From contig NZ_JMLE01000003.1 in NCBI RefSeq assembly GCF_000685965.1, positions 183,269-247,268 on the forward strand: a stretch of DNA of 64,000 bases. Direction: 5' to 3'. The notes under the pieces were generated by a model. It was not told the origin of the DNA, made no database searches, and was given only the letters and a program-made list of their open reading frames with translations. Positions 26,739 to 35,715 of this stretch are shown piece by piece. This stretch comes from Arthrobacter sp. UNC362MFTsu5.1 (GTDB taxonomy: Bacteria > Actinomycetota > Actinomycetes > Actinomycetales > Micrococcaceae). Position numbers and translations under genes: made by a program. Within the stretch, counting starts at the first letter, position 1, and every line of letters begins with the position of its first letter.

Positions 26739-27512
26739 ATGGTGCGTGGACTTGCCGACATGGGAGCAGAAGGCGTTCTGCTGGCCGGGGCAGGGCGGGC
26801 AATCCTGCTGCAGATCGCGAACCCGGCGGTGGGCCACGGCGTTGCCGAGCACAGCAACTTCGCCGATCGTCCGCTCGAACGGCTCCGCGCCACCCTCACC
26901 TACGTGTACGCCGTGGTGTACGGGACCGAGGACCAGGTGGCAGCGGTTCGCCGCAGTGTTAACCGCGCCCACGCCCCGGTCCGCCGTAAACCTGACGCAG
27001 GATCCGCGGGCTACAGCGCCTTCGATGCGCAATCCCAGCTCTGGGTGGTGGCAACCCTGTACGACACCGCCGTCACCATCTACGAAAAGATCTACGGCGC
27101 GCTGGACGACGAAGCCGCCGACCACATGTACCGGGACTACGCGAGAATCGGCACGGCCTTGCAGCTTCCCGCGGAGCTGTGGCCGGCTGACCGCGCGGCA
27201 TTCGGCAGCTACTGGGAGGGGTGCCTGCAGGGACTGGAAGCCGATGCCGTGACGTCGGGCGTTGCCCGCAGCCTGCTCTATCCGGCAGACCCCCGGACCT
27301 GGCAGCGGGTGGTCATGCCGCTGGCCCGCTTCATCACTGCGGGGCTTCTGCCGGACCAGTTGAGGCAGGGTTTCGGGCTACCGTGGACTGAACGTCACGG
27401 CCGCTGGTTCGACCGCACCCTGCGGTGGTCCGCGGTGGTGTATCCACGGCTGCCGCGCAGAGTCCGGCACTGGCCAAAGAACTACTGCCTGGGCAGGCTC
27501 GACGCCGCCTAG
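26739..27512 (+). CDS. MpaB-like (DUF2236) oxygenase family protein
   Basis: A 257-aa protein of the DUF2236 family, which includes the latex-clearing oxygenase Lcp and fungal MpaB. Family stretches include LAGAGRAILLQIANPAVGHGVAEHS and RLRATLTYVYAVVYGT at the N-terminus, WVVATLYDTAV in the middle and the YPADPRTW region near the C-terminus. Members bind heme b and act as oxygenases. The start is the ATG at 26739 or the GTG at 26733; neither has a strong ribosome binding site. It precedes a DUF817 membrane protein by 15 bp. Confidence 0.85.
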   Translation: MVRGLADMGAEGVLLAGAGRAILLQIANPAVGHGVAEHSNFADRPLERLRATLTYVYAVVYGTEDQVAAVRRSVNRAHAPVRRKPDAGSAGYSAFDAQSQLWVVATLYDTAVTIYEKIYGALDDEAADHMYRDYARIGTALQLPAELWPADRAAFGSYWEGCLQGLEADAVTSGVARSLLYPADPRTWQRVVMPLARFITAGLLPDQLRQGFGLPWTERHGRWFDRTLRWSAVVYPRLPRRVRHWPKNYCLGRLDAA

Positions 27513-27527
27513 CGAAACGGGGGATCA

Positions 27528-28436
27528 GTGCGGAGCTTCACATCCGTAGAGCTTTTGATCGATCAGCGGGCCCACAGGTTTCTGGACAGTGCGCCTGCCG
27601 GCGGTGCCCGGTCAAAGCTCACCGAGTTTGTGGTGTTCGGCCTCAAGCAGGGCTGGGCGTGCATCTTTGGCGCCGCGCTCCTCGCGGTGCTTCTGGCAGC
27701 GCGCCTCTGGTATCCGGACGACGCCGGTTTGGCCCGGAACGACTTCCTGACCCTCGCCGCCGTCGTCATCCAGATCCTGATGGTGGCAACACGGCTGGAA
27801 ACGGTCCGCGAGCTTAGGGTCATTGTCCTGTTCCACTTGGTGGGGACGGTGATGGAGTTGTTCAAGACGGACGTCGGCTCCTGGTCCTACGGGGCCGAGG
27901 GCGTCCTGCGCATCGGGGCGGTCCCGCTCTTCAGCGGCTTTATGTACGCGGCCGTGGGTTCGTACATGGTGCGCGTCTACCGACTCTTCGACCTGCGTTT
28001 TGCCCGGTACCCGCGGCGGTGGATCACGGCCATCATGGCTGCGGCCATCTACGTGAACTTCTTCACCCACCACTACCTCTGGGACGCACGCTGGGTGCTG
28101 CTGGCCGCCGTCGCGGTCGTCTTTGGACGGTGCGCCATGCACTTCCGGGTGTTCCGCAGGAAGTTCCGGATGCCGCTGGTCCTGGCATTCCTGCTGGTGG
28201 CGCTGTTCATCTGGATTGCCGAGAACATCGCCACCTGGTCCGGGGCCTGGCTCTACCCCAGCCAGGTGGACGGCTGGCAGATGGTCTCGCTCGACAAGCT
28301 GGGGGCCTGGTTCCTGCTGATGATCATTTCCGTGGTGCTGGTGGCCTGGGTCTACAAGCCGCAGGCGCCGGAAGCCGAGGAGAACGCCAGCGCCGAAGTG
28401 CCCCTGGAGGCCGGCGTGGGGCCACGCCCTTCTTGA
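27528..28436 (+). CDS. DUF817 family integral membrane protein
   Basis: A 302-aa protein with about eight transmembrane segments. The DUF817 marks are FVVFGLKQGWACIFGAALL, LVGTVMELFKTDVGSWSYGAEG, PLFSGFMYAAVGSYM and AENIATWSGAWLYPSQ. Function unknown. The GTG start at 27528 is preceded by GGGGGAT. It follows the MpaB-like gene by 15 bp and is probably its operon partner, which might mean a membrane partner for the oxygenase or a lipid/terpenoid role; that is inference only. Confidence 0.88.
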   Translation: MRSFTSVELLIDQRAHRFLDSAPAGGARSKLTEFVVFGLKQGWACIFGAALLAVLLAARLWYPDDAGLARNDFLTLAAVVIQILMVATRLETVRELRVIVLFHLVGTVMELFKTDVGSWSYGAEGVLRIGAVPLFSGFMYAAVGSYMVRVYRLFDLRFARYPRRWITAIMAAAIYVNFFTHHYLWDARWVLLAAVAVVFGRCAMHFRVFRRKFRMPLVLAFLLVALFIWIAENIATWSGAWLYPSQVDGWQMVSLDKLGAWFLLMIISVVLVAWVYKPQAPEAEENASAEVPLEAGVGPRPS

Positions 28437-28445
28437 CGGAGGGGC

Positions 28446-29873
28446 CTACGGTCCGGCCTTGGCGAACACCCGGCCGATGAATGCTGCCAGCGCGTCGGCG
28501 GTCGCCTGCACTTCGGCTTGTGAGGTCGTTCTGCTGCTGGCTTCCACAGACAACGTCCCCTTGCGTGCTCCGACCCTGACGTGCCATTCGCCCGTCCCGT
28601 CGGAGAGTTGGTAGGCGACGGCGTAGCTTGAGTCCGCTGCGACGGTCACGTTCAGGGGCGAGACGGCCGGCCACTGGCGCTGGCCGCCTCCGAGGATGTT
28701 TTCTTGAACCGTCGCGCAGTCGCGGAGCGTGGCGGCTCGGGTGTCGAACGGAAACGGTGGAACCGCCGTCGAAGGCATGCTGATCACGCTCAGCTCGGTG
28801 TAGTCCATCTTGCTGGCACCTTGGAGCTGGCCCTGGGCGAGGATGGAGCCGAGGAGTGACCCGTAATATGCTGCGTCGTCGTAAGTGCACGGCGGCACGG
28901 ATCCTTGCGGAGAAGGGGCGGGGTTAACGCCGGGCGTCGAAACGATGACCGTGGCGCCGGGCAGGGTCAGCGTCGTGCCGTTCGGCCCGGCGACGCTGTT
29001 GAGAAGTGCGACCAAGTCGTCGGGTGTACGGGAGTTCGGCGGCGGCGGGGCAACCGTCGGAGGCTTCGTTACGGCCTGGTCGATGAGCTCCTTCGCCAGG
29101 CCGGCCATGGAGTCGAGGGCCGGCTGGGCGTCGGCCTCGGAGTTGGGCTCGGCGATAGCGAGGCTCAGGGTCATGGACATTGTTCCCGCCAGCACCCGCA
29201 GTTCGACTGAGCCGAAGTCGCCGGGTCCCTTCGGCTTTGTGGTCTGCATGAAGGCGTATTGTTTCTGCCCGGCCGACGGCGCCTTCAGTAGCTGGACCGC
29301 GTACGTTGAGGTCCGGCCGGACTCCGTCGATGCCAGGTCAAACTGGCCGCAGCGGGACGCCTGATCCTCCGTGTAGCCGAAGTCGGCCTTGGCGATGGCA
29401 TCCCTTTCCGCGCTTCGCAGCGTGATCATGATGGTGCTGGCCGGTCCCGACTGCGCACCCATCGGCATGGCGCCCTCGGCAAAGTTCACATTCTTGTCTG
29501 CCCAGCGGATGAAGGGGTTCTCGGGGACGAAGACGGCGCACTCGCCGGGCGTTGTCTCGCTGCTAACAACGGGGAAGCTGCCGCTCGAGGCTCCGCTTCG
29601 CTGGCGAGCGGAGTCCTGCGCAGTGGGAAACTGCACGCCCCGCCGCTGAGCTACTCCGTTGATGATCGCCACGAGCTGCTGGTCCGTGAAGACCGCGTCC
29701 GGCAAGCCGGTTGATGCGGGCCCGCTCGTCGACGTGGGCGTGGCAGCCGCCGGCGTTGGCGTCCCGCCCGATGAAGTGGGGCCCGGGGTCCCGCCCCCGG
29801 ACGAACACCCTGCCAGCGCCAACAAAATGACAACAGCGCAAACGAGCCACTGTCTTCCGGTTTTTCGCGCCAT
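28446..29873 (-). CDS. Hypothetical lipoprotein, two repeated halves
   Basis: A 475-aa secreted lipoprotein. The signal peptide has lipobox LALAGC (Cys about 22), then a Ser/Gly/Thr/Pro-rich linker. Two similar domains seem to be present: the first begins FTDQQLVAIINGVAQRRGVQFPTA, the second PDDLVALLNSVAGPNGTTLTLPGA, each followed by a Cys-containing segment (GECAVFVPEN; VPPCTYDDAAYYGS), then sensor-like beta structure. No known family is recognised. The ATG at 29873 begins the signal peptide; the open frame further upstream is not needed. It may be a cell-surface binding protein. Confidence 0.8.
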   Translation of the reverse strand: MARKTGRQWLVCAVVILLALAGCSSGGGTPGPTSSGGTPTPAAATPTSTSGPASTGLPDAVFTDQQLVAIINGVAQRRGVQFPTAQDSARQRSGASSGSFPVVSSETTPGECAVFVPENPFIRWADKNVNFAEGAMPMGAQSGPASTIMITLRSAERDAIAKADFGYTEDQASRCGQFDLASTESGRTSTYAVQLLKAPSAGQKQYAFMQTTKPKGPGDFGSVELRVLAGTMSMTLSLAIAEPNSEADAQPALDSMAGLAKELIDQAVTKPPTVAPPPPNSRTPDDLVALLNSVAGPNGTTLTLPGATVIVSTPGVNPAPSPQGSVPPCTYDDAAYYGSLLGSILAQGQLQGASKMDYTELSVISMPSTAVPPFPFDTRAATLRDCATVQENILGGGQRQWPAVSPLNVTVAADSSYAVAYQLSDGTGEWHVRVGARKGTLSVEASSRTTSQAEVQATADALAAFIGRVFAKAGP

Positions 29874-30003
29874 GATCACGCCAGCGGTTCCACCGTCACA
29901 AGGGGACATCAGCGGCCTCCTTTGCCAGAACCCCAACGCTATGGTTCAGCGGACATACCGGCTAGGGTATTTGGACCTCAGGCCCAATCGCAGGCGTCAG
30001 GGA

Positions 30004-31251
30004 TCAGCCCTCCAGGTAGCCGCCGCTGGCCCAGCGCCGCAGGGCCGCCTTCTCGCCGTCGTCGAACTCCATCAGCGCTACCCGGCACAGCTCCTCCACG
30101 TCCTCCGTCCAGGCCGCCGCGAGCCCTTCCGGGGTTGCGTTTTCGTTGAGCTGATAGTTGACGTAGCCCAGGCCCTGGATGACAAAGTTCACCGCGCCGC
30201 GGGACACGGGCTGGCCTGCGGTGACACAGTCATCCCGGACCAGCCGGGACAGTTCGTTGCGGCTGACCGGCTGCTCCCGAAGCCTGGCCGCCAGTGCCTG
30301 GAACAGCTGCCGGAACTGGGCTGCGGAGAGCGCGGGCACGTCCGTTACCCGGGTGACGCGTTCCTCGATGCCGGGCTCGACGTCGGCATCCGCCGGCAGG
30401 TCGTCACTGGAAAACCGCTGCGCGTCCCAGACCCAGCCGCCCCGTGAAGGGGAGTATTCAACGCTGTTGCCGATTTGGGCCACCCAGGTCCCGAATTTTC
30501 CGTACCCTGCCCAGTCCGTCTTCAGGGAGGGGTCCGCCGTGAGGGCGCGGTGGGCCACCATGGCCCCGACAACCGGACCAGGGGCGGCACGAACGAAGTC
30601 GCAGACCTCCCGGACGGCGGCTGAAGCGGTCTTCGACAGGGTCTTGGGCTTGGCTTTGGCGGCCGGCTGGACCTGCGGCGGCTGGACAGAAGCCACGGCC
30701 CGGATGGGCTCGCCGGTGGTGCCGTTGAGGATGGCCACGAAGTCGTGGGACTCCACCACGCTGTCCGCCATCTCGCGGTAGGCGAAGGCCACGGCTCCCG
30801 CAGCGATGACCGTGGTCAGCTTGTCGGCGGCCCGGAAACGCTGGATGAGGGACGTGAAGTCGGCATCGGCCGAGGCGATGAAGAACTCGTCGATGCCGGC
30901 GCCGCCGGACAGCGTGTCCATGGCATCCAGGACCAGGTTGATGTCGGTGCTGCTCTTCCCGCGCTGCGTCAGTGACGGGCAGTCGATCACGCGGAAACCT
31001 GCCCGGGTCCAGTACGTCCGGTACTTCGAATACACCACCGGATTCAGGTAGCAGTTCCGGATCAGGAAGCGGCGGGAACTCTCCCCGGAGCCGCCGGCGG
31101 ACAAGGCGTCCGCCCAGTGTTTGGGATCCTCGGCGAAGCGCTTCGCCGCCAGGGGATCGAGGGCCTGCAGGCCCGTGTAGACGTTGTCGAAGTCGACAAA
31201 CATGGCCGCCCGGATTCCAGGCCGTCGGGAAGGGGACCGCGACTCTTTCAT
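30004..31251 (-). CDS. NYN-domain (PIN-like) protein with LOTUS/OST-HTH-like C-terminus
   Basis: A 415-aa protein. The N-terminal NYN domain (about residues 15-190) has the acidic residues expected of a PIN-fold RNase: MFVDFDNVYTGL, SSTDINLVLDAMD and ASADADFTSLIQRFR. A linker rich in Pro/Lys follows, then a domain with TDWAGYGKFGTWVAQI, which resembles OST-HTH/LOTUS RNA-binding modules, and a C-terminal helical domain. LabA-like proteins of this design are thought to act in RNA turnover. The ATG at 31251 starts just before the NYN strand; the open frame further upstream crosses a conserved palindrome and is not coding. Confidence 0.87.
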   Translation of the reverse strand: MKESRSPSRRPGIRAAMFVDFDNVYTGLQALDPLAAKRFAEDPKHWADALSAGGSGESSRRFLIRNCYLNPVVYSKYRTYWTRAGFRVIDCPSLTQRGKSSTDINLVLDAMDTLSGGAGIDEFFIASADADFTSLIQRFRAADKLTTVIAAGAVAFAYREMADSVVESHDFVAILNGTTGEPIRAVASVQPPQVQPAAKAKPKTLSKTASAAVREVCDFVRAAPGPVVGAMVAHRALTADPSLKTDWAGYGKFGTWVAQIGNSVEYSPSRGGWVWDAQRFSSDDLPADADVEPGIEERVTRVTDVPALSAAQFRQLFQALAARLREQPVSRNELSRLVRDDCVTAGQPVSRGAVNFVIQGLGYVNYQLNENATPEGLAAAWTEDVEELCRVALMEFDDGEKAALRRWASGGYLEG

Positions 31252-31337
31252 CTGCCAAGTGTGCCAGCAAGCCGGGTTGCCTGGGCAGCTTTTCCGCGAC
31301 ACGGGGTAATTCGGTTCGATGAGCTCCGGGGCGGGAC

Positions 31338-31380
31338 GGCAAGCGGACGACGACGGGACTTCCTCCGTCGTCCGCTTGCC
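31338..31380. terminator. Conserved palindrome, copy 4
   Basis: Perfect outer arms of 15 bp (31338-31352 and 31366-31380, GGCAAGCGGACGACG and complement) with an asymmetric tip ACGGGACTTCCTC. On the minus strand it lies just past the stop at 31397 of the possible gene remnant, as a terminator would. Confidence 0.75.
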
Positions 31381-31396
31381 GTTGCCGGTGGTGCTT

Positions 31397-31650
31397 TTAG
31401 CTCCATTCGGGCGGCTGGAAGCTCGCACCACCGAACATGGGGTAGGCGATGGTGCCGCGTTGGTCCTTGAGCTGGGATCAGGGTTTGTTGAGTCCGAACG
31501 CCCCGTAGCAGCGGGCCTGCGTCACCCGGTCCAGGTCCAGGATGCCTAAAGGATCGGCAGTCCTGCTCGCCGTGGAGCCGGCAAAACTGCTCCAGCCCGT
31601 CGTCGTCCGTTCGCCTGGTTCGCCCCGTTCGAAGGCCCGGAGGCCGCGTG
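31397..31650 (-). pseudogene. Possible remnant of an unidentified gene
   Basis: Reading the minus strand in one frame gives about 50 residues including DPLGILDLDRVTQARCYGAF, then an in-frame TGA at 31475-31477, then SQLKDQRGTIAYPMFGG and ASFQPPEWS ending in TAA at 31397-31399. The composition looks protein-like and the TAA is followed by a terminator palindrome, so this may be the degraded 3' end of a former gene. No start or family is recognised; chance is a real alternative. Confidence 0.25.
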
Positions 31651-31701
31651 ACGGATTATCCGCAGCGGCACTGCTGTAAGTGGGCTTCAGGGGCTGCTGA
31701 A

Positions 31702-32391
31702 CTACAGGCTGGCGCGGAGCAGCCGCGCGAGGATCTCGGGTGTCTGGGCAACAGCCGCAGCCTCTGCGGCTTCCGAAGGGTCTCCGTATCCCCAGGACAC
31801 AAAGATCGTCGGGATCCCGTGCACCGCCGCGCCGGCCACGTCGTAGCTTCGATCGCCCACCATGACCGGGTTGGAGATATCCACTCCCTGCGTCTTGAGC
31901 CGCGCCAGCGATTCGGCAATCACATCCTCCTTAGTGGCCCTTCCTGCGGCGTCGGACGCACCGCAGATGTCGGCGAAGTGACTGTCAATCCCAAAAGTGC
32001 GAGCCAGCCGGACCGCCTGATCCTCCACTTTGGACGTTGCCACCGCCATCGGACACCGCAACGAATCCAGCTGATCCAGGAGACCGTCGATACCGCTAAA
32101 GAGGGTGGATTGCCCGGCCCCTGTTTCGGCGTAGGCCGCCCGGTAGTGTCGGAGCGCGTCCCGGGCGGTTGCTTCGTCCAGGCCCGCGCTGTGCCTGAAC
32201 GACTCGTACATGGGCGGTCCAACGTACTTGAGCAGTTCCCGGTGCGGGGGTACAGGCGCATCCACCGCCTTGAGCGCCCGGGCAGCGCTGTTCATCACCC
32301 CCGGCGCGGAGTCCAGAAGCGTCCCGTCCATGTCGAACAGAATGCAGGTGATGGCGGCGGGTGCCTGATTGTCCAGGCGGGGACGTATCAT
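31702..32391 (-). CDS. HAD-superfamily phosphatase (phosphoglycolate phosphatase-like)
   Basis: A 229-aa HAD hydrolase. Motif I is FDMDGTLLDSAPG, motif II VATSK, the Lys is in RATKEDVIAE, and motif IV is VMVGDRSYDVAGA. The cap domain is the C1 helical type of the Gph/PGMB subfamily, so it dephosphorylates small phosphate esters such as phosphoglycolate or sugar phosphates. The ATG at 32391 is preferred; the open frame reaches 15 codons further. It is divergent from an Lrp-type regulator gene. Confidence 0.9.
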   Translation of the reverse strand: MIRPRLDNQAPAAITCILFDMDGTLLDSAPGVMNSAARALKAVDAPVPPHRELLKYVGPPMYESFRHSAGLDEATARDALRHYRAAYAETGAGQSTLFSGIDGLLDQLDSLRCPMAVATSKVEDQAVRLARTFGIDSHFADICGASDAAGRATKEDVIAESLARLKTQGVDISNPVMVGDRSYDVAGAAVHGIPTIFVSWGYGDPSEAAEAAAVAQTPEILARLLRASL

Positions 32392-32476
32392 TTCTGCGGA
32401 GCCTTTCTGGCTACGGCGTCGGCGCACACAGTCCAATGGACAAGGGTGAACCGATGATTTGCGGCGGAGGGTAGGG

Positions 32477-32950
32477 ATGGACGGGGCGGGTTTGGATCAC
32501 ATCGACCAGAAGATCCTTGCAGAACTCACGAAGAACGCCCGGGTGTCCCATGCCGAACTGGCCGGCAGGGTGCTTCTGTCCCGGAACGCCGTGCGGCAGC
32601 GTGTTGACCGCCTGGAGCGGCAGGGCTACATCCAGGGCTACACGATTGTGGCGGGCAGCGTGGGCCAGAGCATGGTCTCCGCTTTCCTCATGATTTACCG
32701 CAAGGACCGCATGCGTGGTGCCGACGTCTTGGCAGCATTGCGGACCATTCCCGAAGTGGTCCTCTGCGATGTCCTGAGCGGGGATTTTGACCTGCTGGTG
32801 AGGTTGGAAGCACGCTCGCTGGACAGGGTCCAGGAGATCTGGGAGCAGATCGCGGCCCTGCCCGGCGTGGGCGACACCGTGACCGCGCTAACCCTGTCCA
32901 ACGTCATCCGGCGGCGGGGAGCCGACGGGCACGGGACAGCACAGCAATAG
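32477..32950 (+). CDS. Lrp/AsnC family transcriptional regulator
   Basis: A 157-aa regulator with an N-terminal AsnC helix-turn-helix (LDHIDQKILAELTKNARVSHAELAGRVLLSRNAVRQRVDRLE pattern) and a C-terminal RAM/Lrp ligand-binding domain (SAFLMIYRKD to TLSNVIRRR). The ATG at 32477 follows GGAGGGTAGGG. Lrp-type proteins respond to amino acids. Its neighbours on the right are an aldehyde dehydrogenase, a homoserine-dehydrogenase-like enzyme and an amino-acid permease, so it is the best candidate regulator of that cluster, though it is convergent with it. Confidence 0.92.
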   Translation: MDGAGLDHIDQKILAELTKNARVSHAELAGRVLLSRNAVRQRVDRLERQGYIQGYTIVAGSVGQSMVSAFLMIYRKDRMRGADVLAALRTIPEVVLCDVLSGDFDLLVRLEARSLDRVQEIWEQIAALPGVGDTVTALTLSNVIRRRGADGHGTAQQ

Positions 32951-32963
32951 GCCTCTTGCCCCG

Positions 32964-34373
32964 CTAACTTCTGATGCAGACCACCTTGGGCTGCGTCATC
33001 TCATCGTGGGCGAACCGGACGCCTTCCCGGCCCATGCTGCCGTACTTGGACCCGCCGAACGGCATGCCGTCGAACCGGTAGTCTGAGGAGTCGTTGATCA
33101 TCACGCCGCCTGCGTCCAGATCCCGGGCCGCACGCATGGCCGCCGCAAGGGAGCGGGTGAAGATGCCCGCATGCAGGCTGAAATCGATGGAATTCGCCAG
33201 CCCGATAGCTTCGTCGTAGGTGCTGAACATCTTGAGCATGACCACTGGTCCGAACACTTCCTCCTGCCAGAGGCGGCAGTCCTCCGGAACGGACTCCAGA
33301 ACGGTTGGCAGCAGGACATTTCCTTCAGCCCGGTTGCCTGCCAGGACCGTTGCGCCGGCATCGACGGCCCCGCTGATTTTGAGCTGGACCTCCCGAACCG
33401 CGCCGGGGGTAATCATGGGGCCAACGTCGGTCCGTTCCTCGGCGGGGTCGCCGGTGACCAGTGATCTCGTGGCCGCCACGAACTTCCGGCGGAATTCGAC
33501 GTAGACGGAGCGGTGGACCAAAATCCTCTGCACCCCCACACAGTTCTGGCCCGCAGCCCAGAACGCGCCGGATACACACGAGTCCACGGCCTTGTCCACG
33601 TCCGCATCGTCCAGGACGATCACCGGCGCGTTGCCGCCCAGGTCCATGGCGAGCTTCTTCAGCCCTGCCGTGCGGGCGATTGCCTCGCCGGTCGCGAACC
33701 CACCGGTAAAGGAAACCATCCGCACGTCCCGGGTTCCGATGATGGCCGCCGCAACATCCCTCCCGCCGTGCACCACAGTCAGGACCTCCGGCGGCAGGCC
33801 GGCGTCGTACAGGGCGTCGGCCAGCAGCTGTGCGGACAGCGGCGTGAGGGCTGACGGCTTGAGTACGACGGCGTTGCCCCCCGCGATCGCCGGGCCCACC
33901 TTGTGTGCCACCAGGTTGAGGGGATCGTTGAACGGAGTGATGGCCGCAATGATCCCGAGCGGCTCACGTGTGAACCAGCCGGTCCGGTCCTCTGATCCGG
34001 CATAGGAGTCGAATGGGATGACCTCGCCGGCGCCGCGCGTCGCCTCCTCTGCGGACAGCCGGAGCGTGTTGATGGCCCGGTGCACCTCCTTGCGCGCCTG
34101 GCGGATGGTCTTCCCGGCCTCCGCCACGATGGTCTGGGCGAAGACCCCGCTCCTGCGCTCGATGTCGGAGGCAGCCGCGGACAGGATGGCGGCGCGGGCA
34201 TGGCGGGACAGGGACTTCGCCGCCACGGCGCCCGAGCGTGCCGCGGCCATCATTTCTTCAACAGCACTGACATCGGTGATGGGGACGTCGCCCACAACCC
34301 TGCCGTCGTAGGGACTGGTCACCTCGTGGAGCCGGGGAGCGCGGACAACCTGCAGCATGGTGGCCTCAGACAC
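32964..34373 (-). CDS. Aldehyde dehydrogenase with Asp in place of the usual Glu base
   Basis: A 469-aa NAD(P)-dependent aldehyde dehydrogenase. The catalytic Cys is in GQNCVGVQR, the oxyanion region in [14 protein letters not shown], and the cofactor site in [14 protein letters not shown]. The position of the general base reads MDLGGNAP rather than the common xELGGK, so Asp replaces Glu. It resembles lactaldehyde/phosphonoacetaldehyde-type enzymes. The GTG start overlaps the end of the homoserine-dehydrogenase-like gene by 8 bp, so the two act together; oxidation of an amino-acid semialdehyde such as aspartate semialdehyde is a reasonable inference. Confidence 0.88.
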   Translation of the reverse strand: MSEATMLQVVRAPRLHEVTSPYDGRVVGDVPITDVSAVEEMMAAARSGAVAAKSLSRHARAAILSAAASDIERRSGVFAQTIVAEAGKTIRQARKEVHRAINTLRLSAEEATRGAGEVIPFDSYAGSEDRTGWFTREPLGIIAAITPFNDPLNLVAHKVGPAIAGGNAVVLKPSALTPLSAQLLADALYDAGLPPEVLTVVHGGRDVAAAIIGTRDVRMVSFTGGFATGEAIARTAGLKKLAMDLGGNAPVIVLDDADVDKAVDSCVSGAFWAAGQNCVGVQRILVHRSVYVEFRRKFVAATRSLVTGDPAEERTDVGPMITPGAVREVQLKISGAVDAGATVLAGNRAEGNVLLPTVLESVPEDCRLWQEEVFGPVVMLKMFSTYDEAIGLANSIDFSLHAGIFTRSLAAAMRAARDLDAGGVMINDSSDYRFDGMPFGGSKYGSMGREGVRFAHDEMTQPKVVCIRS

Positions 34374-35415
34374 GTGCCTGTCCTTCCGCCATCTTGTGGA
34401 TGGCCATGACGTCGGAGAGCAGCGCGTAGGCCGTCTCGATGCGCCCGGCGCCGGGGCCGGAAACCGTCACAGGGCCCAGCAGGTCAGTTTCGAACGAAAC
34501 CGCGTTCGTGGCACCCGAGATGCCGGCAAGGCTGTGCTCCTTGTCGACGGCGCGGGGTGAAACGCCCGCCGCGATGCCGCCGTCGGGAGTCCGTCTGGCC
34601 GATCCGACCAGTTTCCAGCGCCGGCCGGCCGAAGCGGCCGCCCGGACATCCTCCGGCGTTACTGCGGAGATGCCCTCCCGCTGGACGTCCTCCAGCTGCA
34701 GGTTCCCGCCGAGGAGCTCGTTGGCGAGGATCAGCACCTTTAGTTGCACGTCAAAACCCTCAAGGTCCGCGGCAGGATTCGCCTCGGCGTAACCCAGCTC
34801 CTGGGCCTCCCGGACCGCCTCACCAAGGTCAAGACCGGCTTCCATGCGCCCCAGAACGTAGTTGCTGGTGCCGTTCATGATCCCTTCGAAACCGTTGAGT
34901 TGCAGCCCGCCGAACATCTGCTTGGCAAGCCGGATCACCGGAGTGCCGCTCATGACGGCGCCTTCAAACTCGAAGCGGACACCTTGCCGTTCCGCCAGGG
35001 CTGCAAGTTCACTTCCCCGTAGCGCCACGGGTCCCTTGTTGGTGGTGCAGACGCTCTTGCCCGACTCCAGTGCCCAGCGGACGTGCGACACGGCGGGCTC
35101 GCCGTCCTCCGGGTTGGTGAAGGTGGCCTCGCAGATGATGTCCGCTGTGCAGTTGCGGATCACGCCCTCGTTATCCGGTTCCGCGGAGCCGCCGTGCCGG
35201 GCAAAGGTTTCGCCGTCGCCGCCCAGCGCCAGGGCCATGGACAGGTCAATACCGCCGGCGTCCACGAGGGACCCGAGGCGCAGATCCGTGATGGCAACAA
35301 CGCGCAGGCCGAAGCCCACCTCGGCGCGGAGTGCTTCCCCGCGGGCGGCAATCAGCTCAGCCAGGCTGCGGTTCACTCCGCCGAAGCCAATCAGTGCAAG
35401 GTCATAGGTGGTCAT
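34366..35415 (-). CDS. Homoserine dehydrogenase-like oxidoreductase without ACT domain
   Basis: A 349-aa NAD(P)-dependent dehydrogenase. The Rossmann start is [21 protein letters not shown]; the family signature [10 protein letters not shown] with [16 protein letters not shown] (catalytic Asp and Lys) is complete. It lacks the C-terminal ACT domain of biosynthetic actinobacterial Hom enzymes and is not next to thrC/thrB. It is coupled to an aldehyde dehydrogenase and divergent from an amino-acid permease. This suggests catabolic use: homoserine (or a homologue) to semialdehyde, then oxidation to aspartate. The exact substrate is inferred. Confidence 0.85.
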   Translation of the reverse strand: MTTYDLALIGFGGVNRSLAELIAARGEALRAEVGFGLRVVAITDLRLGSLVDAGGIDLSMALALGGDGETFARHGGSAEPDNEGVIRNCTADIICEATFTNPEDGEPAVSHVRWALESGKSVCTTNKGPVALRGSELAALAERQGVRFEFEGAVMSGTPVIRLAKQMFGGLQLNGFEGIMNGTSNYVLGRMEAGLDLGEAVREAQELGYAEANPAADLEGFDVQLKVLILANELLGGNLQLEDVQREGISAVTPEDVRAAASAGRRWKLVGSARRTPDGGIAAGVSPRAVDKEHSLAGISGATNAVSFETDLLGPVTVSGPGAGRIETAYALLSDVMAIHKMAEGQARV

Positions 35416-35715
35416 GCCGTGTCCTTCTCTCGGAATTGCTTGGTGCTTCCATCCTCAGGGCGCTCCGTGTCCGTCCCGCCATGTGATTCCGCCCAAAGGA
35501 CTACGCAAAGTGACCAAGGATGACGCCATACGTATCGTCGGCCCTTAATATTCGTGCAATATATGCATCTAGGAATGTTTTTAAAGATCAAAAATGCCTT
35601 TTGGTGTTACTTTCATCACGGTGGTTGGGTTTACCGGTCTGGTCCCCAACGCCCTCCGAGGCTTTCCGGTGCATCAATCCCGTTCGCACCTCGACTACTC
35701 TCCCGGGAGCAATTC
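35416..35715. promoter_or_regulatory. AT-rich divergent control region of the homoserine-type cluster
   Basis: This 300-bp gap is unusually AT-rich at 35545-35620 compared with its surroundings. It contains a dyad, TGCAATATATGCA (35555-35567), whose ends are complementary, in a position suitable for an Lrp/AsnC- or IclR-type operator between the dehydrogenase gene (minus) and the permease gene (plus). No clear -35/-10 pair is seen by eye. The open frames in the permease direction that cross it are not supported. Confidence 0.5.

Larger units (their letters stand above)
31252..31701. other. 450-bp gap with a palindrome and a possible gene remnant
   Basis: No intact gene is visible here. It contains conserved palindrome copy 4 (31338-31380) and, on the minus strand, a decayed-looking open frame (31397-31650) described separately. 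A lone arm of the palindrome family (CGTCGTCGTCCG) is at about 31599-31610. The rest shows nothing I can assign. Confidence 0.6.

Noticed and set aside
30004..31431. 475-aa form of the NYN protein
   Set aside because: The extra 60 codons run across a terminator palindrome and lack a ribosome binding site; the ATG at 31251 fits the domain.
35554..35715. Extended N-terminus of the APC permease
   Set aside because: It is AT-rich intergenic DNA with regulatory features; the ATG at 35716 has a proper ribosome binding site.
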